Shown here: positions 17,656 through 25,183 of the stretch, one piece after another
Position numbering within the stretch: the stretch's first letter is position 1
Layout: the number at the start of each line of letters is the position of its first letter
NCBI RefSeq assembly: GCF_042945595.1
Contig: NZ_CP168493.1
Coordinates: 496,001-560,000, forward strand
Length of the DNA stretch: 64,000 nucleotides
Reading direction: 5' to 3'
Source: Psychrobacillus sp042945595
GTDB lineage: Bacteria; Bacillota; Bacilli; Bacillales_A; Planococcaceae
The notes under the pieces: model-generated
Told to the model about the DNA's origin: nothing
What the model saw: the letters and a program-made list of their open reading frames with translations, nothing else
Database searches by the model: none
Program-made: the position numbers and the translations under genes

Positions 17656-17892
17656 TTAGCGTGGCATTGGGTATCCAGGGTATCCAGGGTATCCATGATG
17701 TCCTGGATATCCTTGATGCCAGTGATGACCATGGTGCCAAGGATATCCATAGTGTCCATAAGTCATATTTTGAACTGGGTAGCCGTGATAGCCTTGTTGA
17801 TGGTATGGTTGTTGATACATCGGATATCCTTGTTGTCCGTAAGGCATAGGATAACCATGTTGCATTTGTCCTCCTTGAAATGGTTGAACCAT
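17656..17892 (-). CDS. Gly-Tyr-Pro-His-rich low-complexity small protein, possible spore-coat component
   Basis: A 78-aa protein dominated by G, Y, P, H and Q: repeats of GYP (QQGYPMYQQ, GHHGYPGYPGYPMPR) and a His-rich middle (WHHGHHWHQ). It has no signal peptide or hydrophobic segment. AAGGAG about nine bases before the ATG supports translation, and the composition is far from random sequence. Tyr/His/Gly-rich small proteins are common in Bacillus spore coats, where they are cross-linked and bind metal, so a coat role is a reasonable but unproven inference. Four overlapping frames in the same stretch are shadows created by the repeats. Confidence 0.72.
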   Translation of the reverse strand: MVQPFQGGQMQHGYPMPYGQQGYPMYQQPYHQQGYHGYPVQNMTYGHYGYPWHHGHHWHQGYPGHHGYPGYPGYPMPR

Positions 17893-17971
17893 TCTTCTTC
17901 ACTCCTTTTTTATCGCTCCAAGTAGCATATGTAAAATAGGGCAAGTGGACTGGGATATGGCAATTTATTAA

Positions 17972-18715
17972 TTATGCTTTATTCGCCACATAAAAAAGCT
18001 TAAAAAGAATTTCTTTTTGTGGCACTTTTAAAGTGTCAAACTTTTGAAGGAAAGTCTTCTTGTCATAATGGGCATGAAGTATGGAGACAATAGGTTTTCG
18101 TTCGTCAAAATCAATAATTGCGTAAGGAGCAGTGTTTCCTTTAGAAACTCCAAGAGCACCAGGGTTTAAATAAACCTGGTGTGAATTCTGAAATAAATGC
18201 TCTGGATGATGGTGCCCAAAACAAATAATTTCAGCAGGATAGTTTTCGAACATGTTCTCCATATTTTCTAAGGTTGGTTCTAATATGCTGTGAAAAGGGT
18301 CATTTTTAATATGAGTATTGCGCTTATCTAATGCAATATGATAATGAATACCAATAATGCGAGTACGATTTATTTCTTCTTCAATCATTCTTGGTAGTTG
18401 CTTTAGCTTCATGAAGTTATCTGTGGATAGTCTTTTTGCAATCCATTCATGATGTTCTCGCGTATGTTTATAACTTTCGGGATGTCCCTCTCCTGCAATA
18501 AGTGACAAAATGGCTTCGTCGTGATTTCCTGTAATCATACGAATATCTGGACGTGCAAACAGTAAATCGAGCACTTCGTTTGTGTCTGGACCCATCGCGA
18601 TCATGTCCCCAAGACACCAAATTTCTTCTGTATCACCACGATTATCTATTTCTTGAAGAACTGATTTTAGTGCTAGTTCGTTGCCGTGAATGTCTGTAAT
18701 GATAGCAAGTTTCAT
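17972..18715 (-). CDS. Calcineurin-like metallophosphoesterase
   Basis: 247-aa cytoplasmic phosphoesterase with the classic dimetal motifs in order: TDIHGN (residues 7-12), CLGDMIAMGP, ITGNHDEAI, then GIHYHIALD, CFGHHHP and YLNPGALG. This group (YfcE/PrpE-like) acts on phosphodiesters, nucleotides or phosphoproteins; the substrate is not predictable. The start has GGAGTG upstream. It lies 24 bases downstream of the TVP38 gene on the same strand, so they are likely cotranscribed. Confidence 0.9.
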   Translation of the reverse strand: MKLAIITDIHGNELALKSVLQEIDNRGDTEEIWCLGDMIAMGPDTNEVLDLLFARPDIRMITGNHDEAILSLIAGEGHPESYKHTREHHEWIAKRLSTDNFMKLKQLPRMIEEEINRTRIIGIHYHIALDKRNTHIKNDPFHSILEPTLENMENMFENYPAEIICFGHHHPEHLFQNSHQVYLNPGALGVSKGNTAPYAIIDFDERKPIVSILHAHYDKKTFLQKFDTLKVPQKEILFKLFYVANKA

Positions 18716-18739
18716 ATTTTTTCACTCCAAAACTTTAGA

Positions 18740-19417
18740 TTAATCTACGGTATCCATGTCTTTAGTAGATTTCCTTTTCTTTTTAATGAAATAATAAAGA
18801 AGGATTGCGATCACTATAATAATCCAAATAACGTATTCATTCCAGTCGGCGGACAAAATCCCTGCTGGTATAAGTGCCAAAACAAAGAAATATAAAAAAT
18901 TTCCGATTGTAGTTGCAAGTAAATAGGGTAGAACACGGATAGTACTTAATCCAGCTAAAATGTTAACTAAACTTGTTGGGACGAAGGGGAAAATTCGGGC
19001 TTGGAATACATAAGTAAAGCCATTAGTGTCTAATTCTTCAATTACCTTAGGGTGAAATTTTTCCATAATGGTTTCTTGGAAGATGTAACGAACGCTATAA
19101 TAGACAACAAGTGAAGCAAGAATGCTTGTTAGCCAGCTCCATAAAAAACCATTAACAAATCCAAATAACGTAATATTAATAGTGATAACAAGAATTAGCG
19201 GAAATATGGTGAAAGAATTTTGAATTAGCATGACTAAAAATAGAAAGAATAATGCATACCCTATGTTTTTCTTTAAAAAACTTTGAACTGCTTCTGTATT
19301 TCCATCAAAGAGCAGCGTGATTAGCTCTCTATTCATCACAAAAAACAGTGCAAAAAGTAGTAAAATACCCCATATTATCCATTGTTTCTTTGCGAGATTA
19401 TTTGTAATTTTTCTCAT
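18740..19417 (-). CDS. TVP38/TMEM64 family membrane protein (VTT domain)
   Basis: A 225-aa polytopic protein with about six hydrophobic segments and the VTT/DedA-superfamily core, including a GFLWSWLTSILASLVVYY segment and the pattern ARIFPFVPTSLVNILAGLS (residues 131-149). The superfamily includes lipid scramblase/transport proteins and DedA proteins linked to membrane homeostasis. The C-terminus is strongly basic (KKKRKSTK). It is the first gene of a probable two-gene unit with the phosphoesterase. Confidence 0.85.
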   Translation of the reverse strand: MRKITNNLAKKQWIIWGILLLFALFFVMNRELITLLFDGNTEAVQSFLKKNIGYALFFLFLVMLIQNSFTIFPLILVITINITLFGFVNGFLWSWLTSILASLVVYYSVRYIFQETIMEKFHPKVIEELDTNGFTYVFQARIFPFVPTSLVNILAGLSTIRVLPYLLATTIGNFLYFFVLALIPAGILSADWNEYVIWIIIVIAILLYYFIKKKRKSTKDMDTVD

Positions 19418-19745
19418 GCGTCACCTATGCTTTCAATTTAACCTATTATTTCACAAGGATATTTATTCAATAAATATGATCTTGTATTTATATTTGCATT
19501 TAATCTAGAGGATTATGCTAATTCATAAAATAATGTGCTTAAAAAGCAATTAATTAAGAAGATTAGTTCTAGTTTTTTCGTATTATGACCCCAATATTAG
19601 ATAAACAAATTGTAGATATTTATATGCATAATGTTTAGAATATTATAACGTATTCAGAGCGGAATGAGAAATTACTTAATCTGTATAAACAATTATCGCG
19701 AGGCTATCAAAAGGATTAGTTGGATTCAAAAGAGGGGGAAAAATA
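19418..19745. other. AT-rich gap between divergent genes, no feature recognised
   Basis: This 328-nt region separates the divergent TVP38 and methyltransferase genes and must hold their promoters. I could not pick a convincing sigma-A promoter, operator or RNA element in it. Confidence 0.5.
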
Positions 19746-20477
19746 GTGGAATATAAAGGATCGAGTGTTTACGATCAAACGGATTTTTACGCAAGTTATA
19801 TGAAAAGAAGAAGTAGAGAAGATAGCCCGAACAATGCTATTGAAGGACCAATCATGTATGAACTTATTGGAGAATTTCAAGATCAGAACTTTCTAGATTT
19901 AGGGTGTGGAGATGCCTCTTTTGGGAAGGAATTACTGGAAAAAGGCGCAAAGCATTACTGCGGAGTTGAGGGTTCGAAACAAATGGTGGAAGCCGCAAAT
20001 AAGCATATTTCCGGCATGAACGGAGTAATTCAATTAGACACCATGGAGACTTTTCATTTTCCAAAAAATAAAATTGATATCGTAACATCCCGATTTGCCA
20101 TTCATTACGTTGAAGATGTCCCCAAGTTATTCACTAACGTATATAATGTATTAAAAGAAAATGGAAGGTTCGTATTTAGTATTCAACATCCACTTACCAC
20201 TTCTTCTTTTGTTAGTAAGCAGTCAGGGGACCGGCGTGAGAACTGGATAGTGGACGATTATTTTATCGAAGGAGAACGAAAGGAACCATGGATAGATGAA
20301 GTGGTTGTCAAGTACCACCGGACAATAGAATACTATTTTAGTGCTCTAAAAATGGCAGGATTCCAAATAGTGGACTTACGGGAAGGTACACCACAACGTA
20401 AACATTTTAGGAGTGAAGAGGAATTCAAAAGAAGACAAAGAATTCCTATTGTATTGGCTTTTTCTTGTGTGAAATAG
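19746..20477 (+). CDS. Class I SAM-dependent methyltransferase
   Basis: The 243-aa product has the Rossmann methyltransferase motif I FLDLGCGDASFGKELLEKGA (about residues 48-67), the acidic end of strand 2 (GVEGS) and motif IV-like DIVTSRFAIHYVEDVP, typical of Methyltransf_11/25 small-molecule methyltransferases. Substrate unknown. It begins with GTG, eight bases after AGAGGGGG. Monocistronic, closed by a hairpin. Confidence 0.87.
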   Translation: MEYKGSSVYDQTDFYASYMKRRSREDSPNNAIEGPIMYELIGEFQDQNFLDLGCGDASFGKELLEKGAKHYCGVEGSKQMVEAANKHISGMNGVIQLDTMETFHFPKNKIDIVTSRFAIHYVEDVPKLFTNVYNVLKENGRFVFSIQHPLTTSSFVSKQSGDRRENWIVDDYFIEGERKEPWIDEVVVKYHRTIEYYFSALKMAGFQIVDLREGTPQRKHFRSEEEFKRRQRIPIVLAFSCVK

Positions 20478-20520
20478 AGGAAAGGGGATTGATTTCTAAC
20501 AATCATTCCCCTATTTTTTG
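20478..20520 (+). terminator. Terminator of the methyltransferase gene
   Basis: AGGGGATTGATT pairs with AATCATTCCCCT (imperfect stem) followed by ATTTTTTG. Confidence 0.75.
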
Positions 20521-20619
20521 TTTCTATATATTATTCATATGCAATGTGGTTTGAATGTGCGATTTTTTGAATGAAAGAGGATAATTTGACTCAAACTTTA
20601 ATGAAAAGGAGTGTTTTCA

Positions 20620-21879
20620 TTGGTTTCTCTTGAAGAATCTATCAAGAAATATTCACTATCTTACAAAGCAAAAGAAGATTTAACCCCTTTAGTAGAAGCT
20701 ATTGGGGATGCAAAGATTGTCCTTTTGGGTGAAGCAAGTCATGGTACTTCTGAGTTTTACTCGGTTCGAGCGGAAATATCCAAAAGGTTGATTGAAGAGA
20801 AAGGCTTCACGCTTATTGGGGTGGAAGGAGATTGGCCATCTACACAACATATCAATAGGTTTATTAAAGGTTACACAGATGAACAATCCGACGTTCGAGA
20901 GGTGCTAAAAGCTTTTAAACGATGGCCAACTTGGATGTGGGCAAATGAAGAAATAGTTGAATTTGTTACATGGTTAAAGATGCACAACGAACAAAAAGAA
21001 ACGAAAAAGAAAGTCGGATTCTATGGAATCGATGTATACAGTTTGTGGGAATCTTTAGACGAAGTAATCACCTATTTAAGTAAAACAAATCCAAATGGAA
21101 CAGAGTTAGAGTTTGCCAAAAAAGCCTTAACTTGTTTTGAACCATTTAATCGACATCCTGAAACTTATGCCATTTCTTCTATCAATATTTCGGAAGCATG
21201 TGTAGACGAAGTTTCAAAGTTAGTGGCCACCATTCGTACGCATGAGGAAAACTATAATGATACAAAAGAAGCAGATTTAAATTTAAAAATAAATGTACTG
21301 GTTGCACGAAATGCGGAAGAATATTATCGAGCAATGGTCCGTAGTGACGAGATGTCCTGGAATATTCGAGATGAGCATATGGTGGAGGCAATCAATGAAA
21401 TAATGGATTACCATGGAGACGAAGCGAAAATAATCATTTGGGAACATAACACGCATATAGGAGATGCTTCTGCTACAAATATGGAGGAATCGGGAATGGT
21501 GAACGTAGGGCAGATTCTTCGTTTGCAAAATAGAAAAGAAAATGTATTTGCTGTTGGATTTGGAACGTATACAGGCACTGTTATTGCAGCAAATGAATGG
21601 GGCTTGCCCTATAAACAGATAAATGTACCGCCCGCGCAAAAAGGCTCTTGGGAGGATGCATTGCATAATGCCGGAGCAATTGATAAATTGTTGATATTTA
21701 ATGAAGAAAATCGATCATTATTTAATAAACAAATTGGTCACAGAGCTATAGGTGTAGTGTACAATCCTGATTTTGAATCATATGGCAATTATGTGCCTTC
21801 TAAAATGAGTGATCGTTATGATGCTTTTATATATATCGATCAAACAAAAGCTCTAACTCCTTTAGAAACAGATGCATAA
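20620..21879 (+). CDS. Erythromycin esterase family protein
   Basis: A 419-aa member of PF05139, whose EreA/EreB members hydrolyse macrolide lactones. The family active-site motif VLLGEASHGTSEFY (near residues 31-44) keeps Glu and His, followed by GVEGDWPSTQHINRFIKG and IIIWEHNTHIGDA. Most chromosomal Bacillus relatives have no shown esterase activity on macrolides, so resistance should not be assumed. The frame is open from GTG 20611, but that codon abuts AAAAGGAG; TTG 20620 is eight bases after it and gives MVSLEESIKKY. Confidence 0.85.
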   Translation: MVSLEESIKKYSLSYKAKEDLTPLVEAIGDAKIVLLGEASHGTSEFYSVRAEISKRLIEEKGFTLIGVEGDWPSTQHINRFIKGYTDEQSDVREVLKAFKRWPTWMWANEEIVEFVTWLKMHNEQKETKKKVGFYGIDVYSLWESLDEVITYLSKTNPNGTELEFAKKALTCFEPFNRHPETYAISSINISEACVDEVSKLVATIRTHEENYNDTKEADLNLKINVLVARNAEEYYRAMVRSDEMSWNIRDEHMVEAINEIMDYHGDEAKIIIWEHNTHIGDASATNMEESGMVNVGQILRLQNRKENVFAVGFGTYTGTVIAANEWGLPYKQINVPPAQKGSWEDALHNAGAIDKLLIFNEENRSLFNKQIGHRAIGVVYNPDFESYGNYVPSKMSDRYDAFIYIDQTKALTPLETDA

Positions 21880-21887
21880 AAAATGCT

Positions 21888-21922
21888 AAGGCTGCTCTAT
21901 TAATGGTGGAGAAGCCTTATTT
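21888..21922. terminator. Terminator between erythromycin-esterase-like gene and DUF2785 locus
   Basis: AAGGCTGCTC and GAGAAGCCTT pair with one mismatch, flanked by T-rich sequence; it sits between convergent genes and its end nearly touches the DUF2785 stop. Confidence 0.6.
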
Positions 21923-21923
21923 G

Positions 21924-22738
21924 TTAGTAGATGATTTGAACAACTAAATCCTTTATTGTTTCTTTTATATCATTTTGGATGGCTTCTTTTTCTAATAAAA
22001 AGTAGGAGGATTTTAGGAAATTCTTAAATGCTAGTTGAGCATAATACGGTTGTAATTCATTATTTGAAGTTGCATATTTATCTGCGAGGGACTGTTCTAA
22101 ATGTTTCAGCCAAGATACTATGAATTCTTCATTAAGATGATACTTAGTTAATGTAACAAATGCGCGTGCCAACCGTTCTTCTTCATCGTCTTGATAGCCA
22201 TGTGCTATGGAAAGAAAACGTGCAATATGGTGCAAAATTTTTACGGCATCATTCTCAGATGCAATAGGATGTTTAACAATGGAATCTAGTAAGTCAGCGC
22301 CATGTGCAGCTGCATGAGCCCAACCTTTTTTCTCTACATATCCCCTAAAGTCTAATTCTTTTCCCATATATTCATGCGTTGCATCTATAACTTTTCGTAC
22401 TAAATCTTTACTAATTATTTGTTTAGTAGAATCGTATTCTACTATTGCGGCATAAAAAAGCGTAGTAAACGATCGAGTAAATACAGAGTCAGTTATGGGC
22501 TTATTTATATCCAATACTACTGATTTATTCTCTAACAGTTTGTTTAGAATGTATTCCAATTGCTGTTGATCCAGATTATTTCCTGTTATCAATGTACAAA
22601 AAGCGCTGTAAATAAGGTTGTCCTCAAGATTGGGTTTGTAGATCCTATGTTTTCAATCATTTCATTCAAAACTTCCGATGAAACAAATTTTAAGTCTCCT
22701 GAAATAATGCTTTGTAAAACGTCTTTGATGTTTGTCAT
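21924..22738 (-). pseudogene. DUF2785 family gene split by a one-base frameshift
   Basis: Two reading frames together make one DUF2785 protein. The 5' part starts at ATG 22738-22736 after AAGGAG and reads MTNIKDVLQSIISGD ... NPILRTTLFTALF before a premature stop. The 3' part continues in the next frame as TLITGNNLDQQQLEY and runs to 21924 with the family pattern GWAHAAAHGADLLD. The frames join at an A5/T5 homopolymer (22598-22602); one extra base there would restore LFTALFCTLITGN. So the gene is either a recent pseudogene, a homopolymer assembly error, or a frameshifting site. DUF2785 function is unknown. The 3' frame alone would be 222 aa from an internal ATG. Confidence 0.8.
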
Positions 22739-22866
22739 GCTTTTCTCCTTAATATGAATTTATTGGTATTAATAATGAATGCAAAGTCATAAAAGGTCAA
22801 CTAGAAATTTGTATTTTAAATTGTTATTTTGTCAAAAGTAACAGTATTATCTAATAATTCCGTGTT

Positions 22867-22886
22867 AAACTAGTAATATCTAGTTT
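22867..22886. promoter_or_regulatory. Inverted repeat upstream of the PBP4-type gene
   Basis: AAACTAG and CTAGTTT flank TAATAT, 20 bases before the GTG start. A possible promoter TTGTCA, 18 nt, AATAAT lies just upstream. It could be an operator or an mRNA hairpin; the evidence is the symmetry alone. Confidence 0.35.
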
Positions 22887-22906
22887 AGTAATATGGGAGG
22901 TACAAA

Positions 22907-24391
22907 GTGAAAATTTGGAGAAAACTTTTAGTAAGTATAGCAGCTGTATTTATGGTAAGTGGAGCAGTTTTTATCCCAGTAACAGTTGATTCTAGCGTTG
23001 AAGCTTCTGCTTCCTATACGAATTTAAAAAATTCGATTAACAATATTATGATGGACAGTAGAATGAGAAACGCTTCGACTAGTGTGGCGATTAGAAAGGC
23101 TTCTACTGGAGAAATAGTGTATCAGTATGACGGGGATAAAAGGATTACTCCAGCGTCATCACTTAAATTGTTAACTGTCGCTGCAGCACTAGATACACTT
23201 GGTGAAAATTATCGTTTTTCTACATCTGTTTTAATCGATGGCAAAGTGAAAAATGGAACATTAAATGGTAATTTGTATTTACGTGGTCAAGGAGATCCGA
23301 CTTTATTGAAAACACAATTGGATAGCTTTGCAGATGGTTTGATGAAGCAAGGAATTAAACAAATTTCTGGAAATTTAGTCGGTGATGATATGTGGTTTGA
23401 CTCGGTTCGATTGTCAGCAGGTATTTTAGCAGAAGATGAGCCTTACTACTATGCGGCACCGATATCAGCATTGACACTTTCACCAAATAATGATTTTGAT
23501 GCAGGTTCTGTTATCGTTGAAGCGATACCTTCAGTTAATGGAAAAGCTACGAAAGTAACGTTAACTCCCTTAACAAGTATGTTAGAAGTAGTGAATAATT
23601 CTAAAACGGTTCCTAAAGGCAACAAAAGCACGTTGAAAATTACTCGTCAAGTTGGTACAAATAAGGTTGTTATTACGGGGAATTCTCCGAGAGGGTCCTC
23701 TGGAGCAAAAGAATGGATTTCAGTGACAAACCCAACTCTCTATACACTAGATGTCTTTAAAAGATCATTAGCGGAAAAAGGAATTACGCTTGCCACTTCC
23801 TCTAAAATTGTTCAAGGTAAAACTTCCGAAAAGGCTCATGTTTTATTGTCTAGAAAATCCATGCCTTTGAAAGAATTAATCGTTCCATTTATGAAATTGA
23901 GTAATAATACACATGCGGAAATGTTAGCAAAAGAGATGGGGAAAGTTAAATACGGAGTAGGGAGTTGGGATGCAGGTCTTAAGGTAATGCGTGAATATAC
24001 AGACTCTATAGGACTAGATAGTAATTATTGGAACATTGAAGATGCATCGGGAATGTCCTACTCCAATAAGATTACTTCAAATCAATTATCGCAATTATTA
24101 TATGTTGTCCGATCTGAACCTTGGTATCACACTTATATGAACAGCCTTCCTATAGCAGGTGAATCTGATCGTTTTATAGGAGGTACACTGCGAAATAGAA
24201 TGAAAATGGCTCCAGCAAAAGGAAATGTGATAGCTAAAACAGGTAGTTTAGAAAATATTAAATCACTTGCCGGTTATGCAAAGACAAAAGGCGGAGAAAC
24301 GCTTATTTTTACAATATTGACGGAAAACGCAAAAACGAGCACCATCCCAGTCATCGACCAAATTGCCACCGCGATTACTAATTTCAATTAA
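22907..24391 (+). CDS. D-Ala-D-Ala carboxypeptidase/endopeptidase, PBP4 (S13) family
   Basis: A 494-aa low-molecular-mass penicillin-binding protein exported by a signal peptide (residues 1-34, ending near VEASA). The three penicillin-binding motifs are intact: SSLK with nucleophile Ser84 and Lys87, SNN at 332-334, and KTG at 444-446. The long insert between the first two motifs marks the DacB/PBP4 class, as in B. subtilis DacC (PBP4a, 491 aa). It trims peptidoglycan stem peptides outside the membrane. GTG start after GGGAGG. A REP-like palindrome follows the stop by seven bases. Confidence 0.93.
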   Translation: MKIWRKLLVSIAAVFMVSGAVFIPVTVDSSVEASASYTNLKNSINNIMMDSRMRNASTSVAIRKASTGEIVYQYDGDKRITPASSLKLLTVAAALDTLGENYRFSTSVLIDGKVKNGTLNGNLYLRGQGDPTLLKTQLDSFADGLMKQGIKQISGNLVGDDMWFDSVRLSAGILAEDEPYYYAAPISALTLSPNNDFDAGSVIVEAIPSVNGKATKVTLTPLTSMLEVVNNSKTVPKGNKSTLKITRQVGTNKVVITGNSPRGSSGAKEWISVTNPTLYTLDVFKRSLAEKGITLATSSKIVQGKTSEKAHVLLSRKSMPLKELIVPFMKLSNNTHAEMLAKEMGKVKYGVGSWDAGLKVMREYTDSIGLDSNYWNIEDASGMSYSNKITSNQLSQLLYVVRSEPWYHTYMNSLPIAGESDRFIGGTLRNRMKMAPAKGNVIAKTGSLENIKSLAGYAKTKGGETLIFTILTENAKTSTIPVIDQIATAITNFN

Positions 24392-24397
24392 CGTTAC

Positions 24398-24434
24398 AAA
24401 ATTGTTACAGGTGCCTGGCACCAGTAATAATTTT
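24398..24434. repeat. REP-like palindrome, copy 2 (imperfect)
   Basis: Core GGTGCCTGGCACC with imperfect 18-nt arms (AAAATTGTTACAGGTGCC against GGCACCAGTAATAATTTT, two mismatches), seven bases after the PBP4 stop. It may serve as its terminator (TTTT on the right arm). Confidence 0.75.
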
Positions 24435-24503
24435 AGCTTGTTAGGGATAGTTTATGTATTTGCATTCATGTACTATACTTGAGTAAGTAGTGAGGTGAGC
24501 GTG

Positions 24504-25079
24504 ATGGCAAGGGAAAGAAAGTTTACAGACGAGGAATTATTCAATGCCACTAAAGCAATGATTATTAATGAAGGGTATGAATCTTTCTCATTCAGTCGAT
24601 TGGCTGCTATTCTAAACGTATCGAGAGGTAGCATATATAAATATTACGAAAATAAAGATGAATTAATTTCTGAGTTTTTAATGTACGAGATGAATCGTTT
24701 CCTAACTGAAATGAATGCACTCAATAAAAAAGGTGATTTCCAAACTCAATTTGATTTATTGATTGATTTTATTTTCCAACATAATAATATTCATCAAGTA
24801 TTGGAGATAATAAATCAAATTCCTTCCAACGCGACAAAAAGAGTAGAAGGAAATAAAGTAAAATTAGGTGAATACCATGTGGATATGTATCAGCAATTCC
24901 AAGGTTTAATTGATTTGGGTAGAAAAGAAAAAAAGATTAAAAGTCATTTACCTACAGCAGTAATATTAGGAATGGTATTTCAAACAATTGCTATACCAAA
25001 CCATTTCGGGATCTCTCAAGATGAATGGATCGCTTCAATAAAAGAAATTTTATGTCATGGAATGTTCCAGATAGAGTAA
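24504..25079 (+). CDS. TetR/AcrR-family transcriptional regulator
   Basis: 191-aa regulator with an N-terminal TetR helix-turn-helix (FSFSRLAAILNVSRGSIYKY, about residues 24-43) and a helical ligand-binding domain. It sits directly upstream of an MMPL exporter, with a perfect palindrome in front of the exporter gene, so it most likely represses that gene and responds to an exported compound. ATG 24504 has GAGGTG six bases upstream; the frame stays open three codons further to a GTG at 24495, which is less well placed. Confidence 0.9.
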   Translation: MARERKFTDEELFNATKAMIINEGYESFSFSRLAAILNVSRGSIYKYYENKDELISEFLMYEMNRFLTEMNALNKKGDFQTQFDLLIDFIFQHNNIHQVLEIINQIPSNATKRVEGNKVKLGEYHVDMYQQFQGLIDLGRKEKKIKSHLPTAVILGMVFQTIAIPNHFGISQDEWIASIKEILCHGMFQIE

Positions 25080-25083
25080 TTGA

Positions 25084-25132
25084 CATAACTGTCACTTTTG
25101 AACATAATATAAGAGACAGTTATGTTTTTTTT
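25084..25132 (+). terminator. Terminator between tetR-type gene and MMPL gene
   Basis: CATAACTGTC (25084-25093) and GACAGTTATG (25115-25124) form a 10-bp stem followed by eight T. The MMPL gene therefore probably has its own promoter downstream. Confidence 0.85.
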
Positions 25133-25137
25133 GTTCA

Positions 25138-25162
25138 AAGTGACACAAGTGTCACTTATAAA
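25138..25162 (+). promoter_or_regulatory. Candidate TetR operator abutting the -10 box of the MMPL gene
   Basis: AAGTGACAC-AA-GTGTCACTT (25138-25157) is a perfect 9-bp inverted repeat. It runs into TATAAA (25157-25162), a plausible -10 box, so a bound repressor would block the promoter. ATG follows 22 bases later with AAGGAG. The arm GTGTCAC differs from the terminator stem just upstream. Confidence 0.75.
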
Positions 25163-25183
25163 GGATTTTAAGGAGAGTGAATT

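Noticed and set aside
17604..17944. Overlapping frames of 81, 92 and 99 aa around the GYP protein
   Set aside because: They arise from the periodic Gly-Tyr-Pro codons; only the 17656-17892 frame has a ribosome-binding site.
20620..21879. Macrolide resistance gene call
   Set aside because: The family motif is present, but most chromosomal relatives are not shown to act on macrolides; only the family name is used.
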